Below, piece by piece: positions 1 through 11,916 of a DNA stretch of 64,000 nucleotides (position 1 is the stretch's first letter; every line of letters begins with the position of its first letter). The translations under genes were made by a program, and so were the position numbers. The notes beneath the pieces are model-generated. The model was not told where the DNA came from and made no database searches. It was given only the letters and a program-made list of their open reading frames with translations. Location: the NCBI GenBank assembly GCA_023014365.1, contig JAEBUN010000036.1, positions 62,001-126,000 on the forward strand. Reading direction: 5' to 3'. The stretch is from Lepiota brunneoincarnata (Eukaryota > Basidiomycota > Agaricomycetes > Agaricales > Agaricaceae).

Positions 1-1108
1 TTGACATCCAACCAGATCATAACCTGGGGTCCACAAAGTGCGTCCGCGATCTTCCGATGGATACGGCAAAAGCAAACCCCTGCTATCAACGGATGGCTGA
101 TTGGTAAACCCATCCATAGAAGATGTATCTTTTAAAGGCGCTAGAACGACTTGACCCGCTGGTTCTGATGCGAGACTTCCCGAAAGTCGAATCCCCTGCC
201 CGACTCCTACAGAAAATCCAATGCTGTTGGGGTTTTGAAGACTGAGCACATCAAACACCGAATGAAATCATCTCAACTAAGAATCCGTACAATAAGCTAT
301 GCTGAACAAAAGCATCGCGCCGCGAACCCCCCACCCCCCACACGAAACTGGCTCTACCGTCGGGTTGACGGGGAGAGTTCCCACCGATTGGATTCACACA
401 ACACCGGGATCGAAGACGCATTGCCACCACGAGTAGAGAGACTTGCCGCCCAAAATCAGCCTTGGCGGGAACGTGGCTGCACGACTTTCATCGTATTGTT
501 CCAGATATTCATAAAGCCGGCCCCCAGATCATCTTGCCGAATCTACCCCTGCAGATCACCTCATGGATATTGGCCGCCTCATCAACAAAGAACTCAGTGA
601 TTCTCCCCCAATCCTAACAAGCAAACCTCCAGAAGCAAGCTAACCCGACACTATGCGCACCCCACGATGTTGTATTAGTATAGCACCTTGATCCTATGTA
701 ATCGGTTCCCTCTCATCCGCCCCAGGCTAAAAATCGCACCCTGGAAACGAGGGACACATCAGCTGGCGTCTCTGTGCGCGCTACGCGCTACACGCCGCCT
801 CCCACTCGGAGCAACTGGTGGCACAGTTGTCAAGAGGTCTCACCATGGGCGCAATCTATCAGGAAGTTGGAGTATAGGCCCAACCCCCACCAGGATACAG
901 CACTTATCGTAGGCCTCAGATGATACAATCAAGCCGATAATCATGCTTAAGTGGGAGGGCAAATGGATTTCCCTTGTTCACCTATATTTAGGATCCCAAT
1001 TCACCTCCTGTGAACAGATGCAACATCGGTCAGAAGGCGTCATTAAGGACTTATAAAACAATACCCTTCCGTCAACTGCTCCTATCCCGTCCCTCTTCAC
1101 AAACAACC
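1..1108. other. no gene recognised (left edge)
   Basis: Reading frames here are short, overlap one another and have no recognisable motif, signal peptide or consistent splice pattern. The last 100 bases probably hold the promoter of the gene starting at 1109, including CT-rich sequence near 1075-1100. Nothing else is supported. Confidence 0.5.
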
Positions 1109-2729
1109 ATGGCAAGTGACTCTGAAGTGCTCTCAGGGGTTGGAGATGACTTCATCATGAAGACCGTGCGAATCGCCTTTGAATCTGCCTGTTATGGTAA
1201 CGTCGCTTAACCATTGTCAACAGCGGAGCAGAAAAGTGACTGTAACTCATCCCAGGGATCTATCTCCTCCTCATCTCAACCTCGACTGTCATACTCTGGT
1301 ACCTTTCTCCTCACCAGTCTGCTGAATGACCTCAACTGACCGCTTTTCCTATCTCACCTCCATCATAGCCGGAAAATTCGTCGGTCGAAAGCAGCATGTC
1401 TCCTCTTAGTCGTGACAGTCGTCATGTTTGGCGCCTCAACCGTCTTCCTCACAATGGACCTAATCGACATTATAAAACGTTTCCAAATCATTCTTATGGA
1501 TCACCCCGAGAGAAGCTTGCAGGAAAAAGAAAGACCTCGCAGACAGAACGCTCCAACCATGGATGTGGACCGGGGAAATGCTGTTCATATTTATGGTAAC
1601 GCCCGTTGCCGTGTGTTCTCAGGAGATCATCAACATTCTTACGAGTCCTTCCTAGCTGATTCTTGGAGATAGCATCGTGATTTGGCGGACATGGGCGCTG
1701 TTCCGCAATACCGAAAAATATCTAATCGTCCCAGCGCTCACCTGGATCGGCTCCGTGGGTACGCATGCTTTTTCATAATCATCTAGCGAACGCATCAATT
1801 AATCACCAACACTTCGTTTCCCTTGCCGCCAGCGGCTGCATTTTACGAACTCGGTTGCGATGTCGAGAACGGGTGGTCGGTAGAGAGTAATGATCCATCC
1901 GCCGGTTCCGTTGGACTGCTGTCCTGCGCCAAAGCCGATACAGCAAGCTTCAGCCTCTCATACGCCACCAACATCATCTGCACTGTTCTAATCATGTACA
2001 AAGCTTGGTTAGTAAAAGACCCTTTCGCTTACGGGATCCCTCGGAGTCGGACCGTATTATCTGATTATTTTTGTAACAGGCTCTACCGCAGAAGCATGTC
2101 ACAGTACTTGGGCTCTGCCCGTCGGCGGACGCAGGTCGAGAAGATCATGACCCTGCTAATTGAGTCCGGTGCCGTCTACTTGGCTCTTTATGTACGTCCC
2201 CAGCTATTAATCTGTCACCCCCCTATCTTATGAACCCTTGTCTAGACCTTCCAAGCAGTTCCGATATACGGAGGTAAGTTTAGCCCTGGATCCTTCATCG
2301 CGGTCGAGACGGTCAACGCCATTGTTCAACAAGCAATGGTAAACATCTTCGCATCAATCCGAGTCCAACGGGTACTCATACACAATAGGGAATGTATCCT
2401 ACAGCAATTGTGGTTCTTGTCGAGATGCAGCAGTCCATTTACGACACGGACCAGGTGACGCGTGAGCGAGGTTTTGGGAGTGACAGCGAGATTGTATTTA
2501 CTTCACGAGAGATCACGACTACTCAGATGGCTACGAGCACGAGAGCGACGGATGCCCCACCGAAATCGATGGCCTCAGATTTCACTAGGGATCACCCGAA
2601 ACATACTGTCCAGACAAAGGTGGAGGATGAAAGGATGAACGTTTCCAGTGACTCTATCCCAGGTAAATCGTGATGACTTGAAGAATTCTATGTTTTGCAG
2701 TCACGACCGTCATGCAAATGTTAATCTAA
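1109..2729 (+). CDS. seven-transmembrane protein of the agaricomycete WRxW family, possibly broken
   Basis: Multi-exon gene for a predicted polytopic membrane protein of unknown function, common in many copies in Agaricomycetes. The ATG at 1109 sits in a good Kozak context (aaccATGG). Exon 1 ends at 1196, exon 2 is 1256-1298 and exon 3 starts at 1369. Family motifs are visible: LGDSIVIWRTWALF near 1665-1715, FSLSYATNIICTVLIMYKAW near 1950-2010, ESGAVYLALY near 2160-2190 and GMYPTAIVVLV near 2390-2420. The tail is hydrophilic and Ser/Thr-rich. The stop is TGA at 2671-2673 or, if a 38-nt intron 2663-2700 is used, TAA at 2727-2729. Exon 3 cannot be joined cleanly to the WRTW segment: the frame seems to shift near 1545-1555, and a TAG lies near 1652 in the frame that fits the family. 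It may be a pseudogene or carry sequence errors. Confidence 0.6.
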
Positions 2730-3348
2730 AATATCGCGTTGTGGCTCCCCTTAATGGATAATAGTGCCCGTATAAGGTCTCGCCCTCCGCTGTTCCTGGT
2801 CTAGAATGCGCGCGAAGGACAACGAGTAACATGAACAAGCGGGAATGATGATTGTCTATGTTTATATGGGAAGGTAGCAGTAAATTTAGAAACGCTTCAA
2901 ACAATAAACACCGTGATCCTCCAGTCTTCTTGGCCTCCTCGTGCATTGGGTGCATGAAGACACAAAATACCGTGAAGGCAGAGGCCCATAAAGACCCTTT
3001 CGTGGGAGCTCCGGTACCAGTGACCAACTTCCAATGTGACCACAAGCTCCCTACCGTCGTTCGGCAGAATCCCCAGATCTCTCTCGAAAGTTCGATTCTA
3101 GACCGCTGAAAGTTTCCCTACTCCCATCGGGCGGAGCTTGTCCCATCCCTGGGCACGGGGTGCCAGCATGTTTAGCGGCGGAGGGGGGGTCCATGATGTG
3201 AGATGTGTGTCGCTAATTACCCCACCCTTCCCATCGTACCTTTTTCCACTTCTGGGCAGTGGGGCCAACATATAATGCGTCCAATTCGAGAGGTTCTAGT
3301 ATCCAGCTCCAAGCTCCTCATCTCCTCCGCATCCCATACAACAGCGAA
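2730..3348. other. intergenic, 3' flank and promoter of the acetate transporter gene
   Basis: About 600 bases between two same-strand genes. Overlapping frames on both strands have no family resemblance. The stretch just before 3349 is CT-rich, as in many fungal promoters. No further feature is seen. Confidence 0.4.
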
Positions 3349-4394
3349 ATGGCCTCTGTCGAACCCGCTCAACCTCGTTACAACAACGACAATGCTGCTA
3401 TGGCCCGCCCCAGCACCACTTCCGATCCCACTTTCACCGGCGAGAAATCGCACATGGGCGGAGGAGGCGCGTTGGGTAACTACGGACCAATGTCCCCAGC
3501 AAACGGCTATGGACCATGGACGGATGATCCAGTGTCCTACCAGCGTTACTTTACTCGCATTGCTAATCCAGGCCCAACGTACGTCATCCCTTCCTGGTTA
3601 CCTATCTCCTTAGCCGTGTATTAATTTCGGCTATAGCGGAATATGGGCCTTCGCTATCACCGTGTTCCTTTGGTCCTTCTTTAATGTAGGAACTCGTGGA
3701 GTCAACTCTGATATGGGTATCATTGGTATGGGACTGTTCGTTGGAGGCCTGGCTCAATTCATGGCTGGAATGTGGGAGTTCCCTCGCGGAAATGTTTATG
3801 GCTCTGCATGTGAGGATATCAGCTCACCTATCAATAAGTGATTCTGTTCTCATAAAAACTTCAGTTTTCACGCTATACGGTGCCTTTTGGATCTCGTACG
3901 CGGCCAATATTCTTGTGACGGGTCAAAGCAACGCCAACACGAATGGCACTGCCGGTAATGCTATGGGCCTCTATCTCATGGTTTGGTTCATCATTACCGT
4001 CTTCTTCTTGTAAGTCCACCCCCAAGTAAGACGTATGTGCTTATGTTTGTTGACACTTCCCCGTCCACCCAAGCCTCGGAGTAATCCGAAGAAGCATCGC
4101 ATTTTCCGTTCTCACCTTCTTCTGGGCGCTTTCCTACTTGCTCCTCGCTATCGGCAACTGGCCCACTCGTCACAACAATGCGTAAGCAATGACCATCACG
4201 TTTCTTTCCTTTTGTCGTGAGTCTGACAAATTGTTTTCTGATCCCCTAGTTTGCGGGATGCTGGAGGAGCTTTTGGATTCGTGACTGCGATTATTGCTCT
4301 CTATATTGGCTTGAGTCAACTTCACACTTCCGAGTATAGCCTCTGGCGCATGCCGCTCGGTCATATCGGGGGAAATCCTGGTCGAGCTGTCTGA
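3349..4394 (+). CDS. acetate transporter, AceTr family (GPR1/FUN34/YaaH)
   Basis: Predicted plasma-membrane acetate/monocarboxylate carrier of the Ady2/GPR1 type. Five exons join in frame: 3349-3578, 3637-3809, 3865-4009, 4074-4181 and 4250-4394, with consensus GTACGT/GTGAGG/GTAAGT/GTAAGC donors. The N-terminus is soluble, Pro/Gly-rich and about 75 residues long. Then comes the family signature region IANPGPTGIWAFA (canonical form NPAPLG), a Gly-rich segment GMGLFVGGLAQFMAGMWEF, and LYGAFWISYA. Hydrophobic segments near the end give about six membrane spans. The C-terminus SEYSLWRMPLGHIG resembles the usual W-x-(M/L)P-x-G tail. All key blocks are present and there are no frame breaks, so it looks functional. 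The substrate is inferred from the family only. Confidence 0.92.
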
Positions 4395-4742
4395 ATGAAT
4401 TGACTTGCTTTACTTAATATGCACGCCCTTTCCGTTGATATTGGTACCTCAAATACCAAGTACATTGTATAGGTATCTAAATTCGTAATGTATTAGTTGT
4501 AGTATTGTAAAATGTATGTGTTCACCTGCGCAAGGATTGAAGGTCTTTGGGCAAGATTTGTGTTGGGTAGTGTAAGGCTGGCTGAGAGTTTGGGGGTAAA
4601 AAGATGTCTGTTCAAGTAGCTACGCGGCATGTATCTAAGTCCCTAATCTACAATACCAGATAATCACGACGTCCTCGCATGGTGGAGAAGACATCCCTAC
4701 AGTAGCAGGTTAGGAAATATTCAAGGGAAGAAAAAGCTCAAA

Positions 4743-4814
4743 TTCGGATACGGGGAATCGAACCCCGGGCTATCGCGTGAGAGGCGATAATGTTAGCCAC
4801 TACACCATATCCGA
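4743..4814 (-). tRNA. tRNA-Glu (anticodon CUC)
   Basis: The reverse strand folds as a tRNA with acceptor stem TCGGATA/TATCCGA and D-arm TGGTGTAGTGGCTAACA. The anticodon stem ATCGC/GCGAT closes the loop CTCTCAC, giving anticodon CTC (reads GAG). The T-arm is CGGGGTTCGATTCCCCG. Discriminator base A is at 4743. There is no intron. Confidence 0.95.
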
Positions 4815-5088
4815 TCAGGATTATCAAGGAGGTTTTATCATGGTACTCATCGAGAGCCCAATGTACTCCCAGTCGGTTGTTACTTCATATGGCGAGCATA
4901 CCAAAACGTTGTCACATAGGGAAGAACGAGAAAAATCATGGAATAAAGCATGTATTTGTAATACAAATTCTGACTTTCGAATGGAAAAACTATTTGAAAC
5001 CTGTGATGACGTGCTTCATTTTCACTTGTTCAGTAAAAACACGACAGTCTACAACCCCAAGTCAGTTTCGAACAAGTAACTTCATCAA

Positions 5089-6679
5089 CTAATCAATATA
5101 GATACCTTCATCACCGTTTTCGACTGCGTATTCCAACTGGGTGTCACAGTTAAACGCGATTGCATCCTCGCAGACACGAAGAGTTGTGATTGGCTTTCCA
5201 ACACCATGAAGCCAAAGGGCTATTTTCTCTATCGGGACTCCGCAAGAGCGAAGGACGACCGTTTCGAGTGAAGGGAACACCCCATACGCGAAGGCCGACT
5301 CCAGGAAAGGTACCAGGAGAAGAATCTCCTCGCATGAGTGTACCATCCATTTGCGCATATGCGGAACATGACCCAGAAGGTGGGATAGTACCAACAAAGG
5401 ATCCGGCCTGACGCGCATTTCTGATATATGAACGCGAGTCACCATACTCGTAATTCCTTTGAGCTTTTCTTCGAGTGATGTTAGAATGGGAACAATGTCG
5501 GAGAGGTCTTTTCTAGTGGGGCCCCAGACCAATTCTACAAGCAAACGAAGGTGGTCTTTCGGAGTAGGGGAGGGTGTGATGGCCTGAACCACTATGCGGT
5601 CCCGTCTGAGATCGAGACCCAGAATATACCCAGATAGCTTTTCCTCCCATCCTTGTAAAAGGCGGCAGAACGCCAACAAAACGGTTTCCTTGAGTGCGTG
5701 TCCAGTACCTGGCGGACTACATGTCACGCTAATATCACAATCTCGAAGCCGTGGCGTCAGCAACTGACTTAGGAGTCCAAACCCGGAGATATCTCCCGTG
5801 AAACGCAAGACACGTAGTGAAGGCATGTCAACGGGATTTTGGGTGATGTACGGTATTGCAAATTGTGTAATAGCGAGTTCCTCGAGGGAAGACATTGATT
5901 GAAGGGCGTCAAGCCATTGCGAGACTGAGGGGCTGAAGGGAGGTGGAACGGAGTGAATCTCGAGCACGCGGAGTTGACCGAACGCCGGGGATGATAAATC
6001 GACCCAGCAGCGATAAGAAATAAATTTTCTGAGTAGGGGAGCGCCCCCAGAAAGTAATGAAGGAAAGGCTGCAACGGTGGGATCCCCTAGATTCCATGCC
6101 CCAAAGCCATAACGCAACACCAAAGTCTGAAGTTTTGGGAAGGGCAACATCAGGAATTGACCGAGATCCGGGGCGATCGTGCTGGAGTGAGTTGTCCCGT
6201 GCAGCATGCGGATCCGATGAGTATGTCTGTTTAGGGCGCTGATACGAGATGGAGGGCAAGCGCTGTGATGTTAGGCCCGAGGAGAGGTTCACGTCGAGAA
6301 GGGATTCCCTGGAGAGGTCAAGGGATTCGTCAATCCAACGAGACATATATGAATCGTAATCGGAGTACGACGACCAGAGAGTAGGGACGCTTCTAGATAC
6401 ATCGCGCCATAAGCGACAAACATGAGATACTCGGCGGACAAAAGGGAGACGTCGAGGTTGGAATGGATTGGGTGGCTGGAGAAACGAGGCATTAAATTCA
6501 TTGTCTACTCCCCATTGGAAAATGGATGCGAGGAGCTCGGTAGGGTAGTTTCGAGACGGGCGCGGGCTGATACGACAGGGCAGTGTGCATTGACCCCACC
6601 GGAAGTGCGCAGACCCAACTTGTTGGTCCTTTTGTAACCCCCACATGTCGCCGTGGGAAGTAACAACATGATGCTGCAC
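5089..6679 (-). CDS. F-box protein with leucine-rich C-terminus, one-base frame break
   Basis: Probable substrate-receptor subunit of an SCF ubiquitin ligase. The upstream part (about 6679-6255) encodes an F-box: YPTELLASIFQWG, then RRVSHVCRLWRDVSRSVP and TLWSSY. The downstream part (6230-5089) encodes repeated Leu-rich strands such as FPKLQTLVLRYGFGAWNLGD and LRVLEIHSVPP, typical of agaricomycete F-box/LRR-like proteins. The two halves are in different frames. The expected join, ISALNRHTHRIRMLHG, begins near 6245, and the shift lies at about 6243-6260 and fits one extra base. No GT..AG intron restores the frame. The true start is uncertain; 6679 is the longest option and the residues before the F-box look atypical. 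The gene is either a pseudogene or contains a sequencing insertion. Confidence 0.7.
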
Positions 6680-8057
6680 GTGTCTTGCCCTGGTGGAACG
6701 CGGTGGCTGCGGACTACGCTAAGCTCTACCTACTTTTCGTGCGCAGTTGGATTCAAGTCGTACGAGGCCGCAGTTCAAATTTCGCATACATCGGACGTAG
6801 TTCCACCCAACGAGTTTCGCCCAAATGATTTCTTTATTCAAGCGATAATCCCACCATTGTTGATATTGATTAATTGATTCATGGATTTATAACGATGACA
6901 TCACCATCAAACCAATCTATCTTGGATTTCCGTTTCACATACACAGATTCCTAACAAGCCGTGTATTAGACAGCCAGGATATTTGAATTATCTACCGGTT
7001 TCAATCAGCGCGGAGTTTTGAACCGAGTTTCCAGGCTGGTCGCAAGGGAAACCGAGATCGTCCGTGGTGAGGCGGTGCATCTGAGGCGCCGGGCACTGAC
7101 CAGTGTCGGCGCACCGACTCATTCCGAAAACTAGGCTTGCAGTATCAGGACCTTTGATCAATGACTCGGCATGGACGGACATCTCGCATGAACCAGTTAT
7201 ACTTCGAGTCATCGTCTAGAAGCAACACTTGACAGACCGGCAATTCAGAGAGCCGGTCCTCCTGTATTTACTGATCTGCATGGCCTTCATCACTGCGTCC
7301 GGCAACGAGTGACTAGGATGGACTCTGAAACAGGACCCACACCTTATTATGTAGCTACTTTTAGAGATATACCTGAAATCGCTCCGCCTTTCTTATTCAG
7401 TCCAAATCATTATCAAGTTGGTTGCGCCATGTTACAATCAGCCCGGGGCGAGCTCATCCTAGATAAGTATCAAATCATAGCCAGCACGGGGAGCGTTCGT
7501 ATCTTCACATTTTTGACTACCTGCGCAGCTTTTCAAAACATCTTGGCGCAGCCGCCGTTTCCTTAGGCCAGTATGAAACACGGGGAACCCAAGGATCCCT
7601 CTAGTACACTAGCGCTATTAGCTGCTCAAGCTTTCTGTTAACAACTTGAGATGACTATAGCAAACACGCAACCATTGTTAACAGGTACATTACAGGAACT
7701 GACTCGGGGATATCCTCCCTCAACCCGGAGGTGATCCTGATAGTAAACTAGGGTATGTTAATTGTGATCCGTGGTGCACCCGCGATTGGCTTTACTTGGC
7801 TCAGTTCCGCAAATCCTTGGAAAAATGACAAGATGAGTCAATTGTAGACGCATCCGATTGGATGGAGGGTCTCATTCAGGACATCCGCCCTCGGACGGAG
7901 ATCACTGCTACCACTCATATTGCGTCTTTCCGGGCCACCGCTACTATACATCCGCGAATCCAAACACAACTACGTCTGTCAAATGAATCGGGAACCTTCA
8001 TACCTTGACAGGCACAGAGATTATTGTGCAAGTGCTTCCAGTCCTATATAACTTGCA
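6680..8057. other. intergenic, no gene recognised
   Basis: Overlapping frames on both strands (for example 6988-7212 minus, 7309-7566 plus) show no known motif. The minus frame has several Cys residues but no signal peptide. The last few hundred bases presumably carry the promoter of the Zn2Cys6 gene. Confidence 0.35.
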
Positions 8058-9956
8058 ATGGCAGATGTTTTCTGTCACCACTCACTTGACACCGACATGA
8101 ACAGTAGAGGCTCAGGCACCCCTTCCTCAAGCTCAAGTGAAAACTCTCGACTTCCACGAGGCTCCGGCCTGCATAAACTGCAAGTAAGCACCATTCCCAT
8201 GGTATTTCAAACCTTTCAATGATTGAATGACCTCTGCAGAAAAAGAAGAGTTGTAAGCCTTTCAGCCCCCGGACAAGTCCCAGCGATAGTACTGACATCC
8301 TTGACCACAGAAATGCGACGGACAAAGACCGATTTGTGGTCCATGCGTGAAATATCGGGGTCAAGAGCTTGATGACTGTGAATTTTGCGAGGGACAGATT
8401 TCCAGGACGGCAATTCTGGAGACACGAATTAGAGAGCTGGAGGAACAAATGGTCTCTCACCCCTCTCACGGGGCCTCCTTTTCAAGTGAGGATATAAAGG
8501 TGATTGGTGTTGAAATAAGACTCCAATATTCTGCTGACGGTATTACAGACCCTTCCGGCCAACAAAATCCATGCCTTGTACGCAAACCACATCAGTAATA
8601 CTGGTTTAACGATGCTGACCTCGCGCCATAGTTTGAACCATTTCGCCTCTTTCGCTTCAGAGGTTGGGTTTTTCCTTGATACGGATCGCTTTGTAAGCGC
8701 AGCGATGCAGCCCCAAGCCGCAGGACACCACTCGCGTCCTTGCCCTTCTCTGCTATACGCAGTTTGCCTCTGGGGCACCAAGCCACTTCCAAGTTCTGCC
8801 CGAAAAACATTCGAAGAGGTCTTTTTGTCGTCTGCTCTATATTTTGTCACGGAGGACTTGTCTGGGTCACACCCACGTAGATGTCTTCAAGTCCTTCAAG
8901 CCGAAGTTCTCCTCTCCACCTATTTTTTGAATAACGGCCAGATGGTCGAAGGGCTCTATCATGCCAACGCAGCTGCGTCGGTTGCGGTCAGCACAAAGTC
9001 CAATCTCATTCGCTCCGCGAGCATCATGCAAAAGTCGTACGGCGATGCAGTCGATGAAGGGGAATGGATAGATGGTTTCTGGACCACCGTGACTCTCAGC
9101 AATTACTGGGTGCTTGTGAATGAAAATCAAACCTTCACATTCTATGACGCCCCCCAGATGGTCATTGATACACCTTGGCCCCTGGATAATTACCGCCAAG
9201 AGAAGGTATGCTTTTACCAACCCAGAAGCTTCCGACTCTGCACAAGTCCCCGTTCTGCATAGATATTTCCGGCGAGCCACAAAACTCTGGAAAAGTTCCT
9301 TAATGGCAACCAGGACAATGGATATTCTTTGCTAGCTTTACACGCGAAAGGCATCGATTTTGCTTCAAGAAAGCTATCGAAAATAGCCAGAGATCGGATC
9401 AAGGTCAGGTGTTTGCCAGTTTAGCGTCTGCCAGACACTACTGACACAATATGTCCGACAGGAGCCGTGCATCAATTCAATGCCACTAACCGTGCTCTAG
9501 AGCATACGGCGTTGACACTTCCCAAGCTCGATCAACATATGTCCCCGCAACAACGTCAGAGACTCGCAGCCGTCCATATGCTGTCACAAGCCGCCATCAT
9601 CAAACTCCACCGACACAGAGCCCAAACCTCTAACACATCTCGTCAGATGTGTGTCCACGCTGCTCGAACCATCGCAGATATCTCTTATAGGTATCCCGCT
9701 GCCAATCCCTTGCGGCTGGTCAATCCTGTCCTTGGGGTGAGTATAGTGCTGCTCAGGCCAACTAGAAAATACGTGTTGAGACGTTGAATTTTTTTTTTAG
9801 TTCATTTGGTACATTGCCCATGATATCCTGAAGACGGAAATACTGTGCTTGGATAAGCAAGGACATGGAAAAGACACAAGACTCGTTAATGCTGCCAATC
9901 AAATTCTTCAACGTATGGATAGTGATGGAGCTAGTAGTCCATTGATCGGTGAGTAG
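8058..9956 (+). pseudogene. Zn2Cys6 fungal transcription factor, broken
   Basis: DNA-binding regulator of the Gal4 class with a fungal-TF middle-homology region. The zinc cluster is split over three exons (ending 8183; 8240-8252; from 8311): ACINC, then KKRRVKCDGQRPICGPC, matching C-x2-C-x6-C...C-x2-C. A short coiled coil, TAILETRIRELEEQ, follows. The middle domain (8549-9205) has HHSRPCPSLLYAVCLWG, LQAEVLLSTYFLNNG and a DTPWPLD motif; the last exon (9801-9956) begins FIWYIAHDIL. The start ATG (8058 or 8097) leads into a Ser-rich segment ending LPRGS, but one extra G near 8166-8170 throws the zinc cluster out of frame. A second one-base shift lies near 9345 and is followed by a TAG near 9381 in the family frame. 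Splice phases of the later exons fit only the shifted frame. Likely a pseudogene, or a working gene with sequence errors. Confidence 0.75.
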
Positions 9957-11088
9957 CCTCTTTAGTTTCACAGGCTCTTGCTGAGAAGTCCCCAGGGTCC
10001 CTGGTCCGAAGCATCAATAACACCGGATAGATTATATTACTTGTTGCTGATGTATAAGAAGGGAGAGAAGCAACGGGTGTTCATATTCATTAAGTTATTT
10101 ATCAATATATTTAAACTACTTATTAGTCTATTTATTTGCTCTCTACTCACTCGTTAATTGCATGTCATACTCGAAACCCTCACTCGCTACTAGTGGCCTA
10201 AGTAACTTTGATATGATGGATTTTGAAGACATATTCTACTCCATTTGATTCCTCCTCAGTATATTTGGTTGGATGGGTGTGTCGAATATCGAGTGTGCAG
10301 CTCGATACATACTGTTTTCCTTTGTGCCTCGTATTTCACATTACTCATGACACTGTGGGTAGACGATTGGACTCCTTATTATGAGTTAGGTAGCAACTAT
10401 GATCGGTCTCAATTCCTCCGTAAATAGTGGTACATAGCCCTCGGGTATTCATCCATTCTTTCCGAAATCTTTCTATTCGGATCATAGGCGCCTAACGTAC
10501 TCACTCGTTGTCTCTGGTAGCTACTGAAAATCTTTCTATTGGATCCTAGTGATCTATTATACATCTTCTTGTCTCGACGTATGACTCTGCGTAAATATTC
10601 TCGTTAGGGTGGTTCGCTGTGTTCGTAGGATAACAGGGGCCAACGATCCATTGACTACCGCATGTTGAACCATCATGTGGGCATTGAGTTGAGCCGCCGC
10701 TACCGGGAGTCATACTTAAGCATTCGGGCATTGATGATTCTCCGCATTCGAATTTTTCCTAAACGTCGTAAGCCTGCAGAGGTGGGTGGAAATTCAATAA
10801 TATTCCTCACTTCCAAGGTCCGTCGCTTATCTACATGGCTGTTATACCACATTGAGGCGCCACTGGGAGCTGCTGACGAGGTGCAGCAGTCACTTTCAGA
10901 GCCAGCACCTCTAGGGAAGAGGTCCTGTGGCAAGTAGTGAGCCCGGTTGATGGTGGAAGTCGCTCCCCAACTTACTCGGCAGTGACTTATACCGTTTTCC
11001 TTGGAGTTGAATGCGTCATGGGGTTGTTGGAGTGTCTTGTCGTAGTATTCATCATGAAGTGCCAACCCTCGCGGCTTTGGGGGGGCCG
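9957..11088. other. intergenic, no gene recognised
   Basis: A 156-codon open frame on the minus strand (10700-11170) overlaps the last exon of the neighbouring small gene in another frame and has no motif or splice support. Nothing else stands out. Confidence 0.35.
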
Positions 11089-11420
11089 TTATGTCCACGT
11101 AGTCATAGTCGAACCGCTTTGGGAGCCGCAGTGGTTTGGTAGTCCATAAGTTGGCTGCATTTTTCTTCAATAAAACAATCCGCTGTCAAACATCACCCAT
11201 GAAATTCCACAGAACTTACCTCTTCCACCAAACCCACTGACCCTATAGAGTTAGTGTGACCCGTTTCCAAGATTTCGAGTCTCCAACTCCAATAATCAAG
11301 CAATTCCTGTACCTTGGCTAATTGCTCATAGATGATCTCCTTCTCGGCCTGCAGCCGGTGTTTCTCGTTCCACGCATTGATCACTTCGGAATTTATCTGT
11401 TCCTCGGTAAAGGTGAACAT
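11089..11420 (-). CDS. small predicted coiled-coil protein, unknown function
   Basis: A two-exon model gives about 88 residues. Exon 1 (11420-11220) starts MFTFTEEQINSEV and is rich in Glu, Gln and Leu with heptad-like spacing (AEKEIIYEQLAKVQELLDYW), so it probably forms a coiled coil. A consensus donor GAG|GTAAGT is followed by a 65-nt intron ending TGCAG and a second exon (11154-11089) of 21 codons ending in TAA. I recognise no family. The amphipathic composition and clean splice pair suggest a real gene, but it could be chance. Confidence 0.35.
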
Positions 11421-11916
11421 GAGAACTATTCACGGTGGTTGAAGTCAACGGGCGATGATGATTTATATCTCGACATGCCGGGAGTTCCATGGGTAATTTC
11501 GCACATCTCTGAATTTAAACTTGAGGATCCCTGTTGATATGGTAATGCGCGCTCGATCAAAGTTTTACGGAGCTTCGATCTAAACACACTGAGAAGCAGA
11601 TCAACGGCCGCGTGTGGGAACGACTTCCTGTATTAATTGTGTAGTGCTATCGTAGGTCAAGTCTCGCAATGGTTGTACTCTACAATGAATCGTTAGACAT
11701 CAGACATTTCTGCGGATCTCCACTCCAATATAGTAGGCTCTCGGGGCTGGTATTGCCTCAAGCGCGCCCTATCAAAACGTCGAACACCAATTGTGCTGGC
11801 ACCTGAGCCCAAGATCTAAAGTTGTTAAGATCAGCTCTACCTCCTCGGAACTTGGATGGTGTTGGGCTTACCTTATGGGGCTTGGGGGCTGGCGTCAGGG
11901 TGTCGTGCTCCTGGTG
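11421..11916. other. intergenic between two minus-strand genes
   Basis: No recognisable coding segment. It should contain the promoter of the small coiled-coil ORF and the 3' region of the DUF6534 gene. Confidence 0.35.

Noticed and set aside
235..600. 121-codon open frame
   Set aside because: Composition is random-looking, no motif, no splice pattern, overlapped by other frames.
6225..6300. 54-nt intron with CTAAC branch in the F-box gene to explain the frame change
   Set aside because: Its length is a multiple of three, so removal does not move the reading into the downstream frame.
10700..11170. 156-codon minus-strand frame
   Set aside because: It overlaps the better supported second exon at 11154-11089 in another frame and has no family resemblance.
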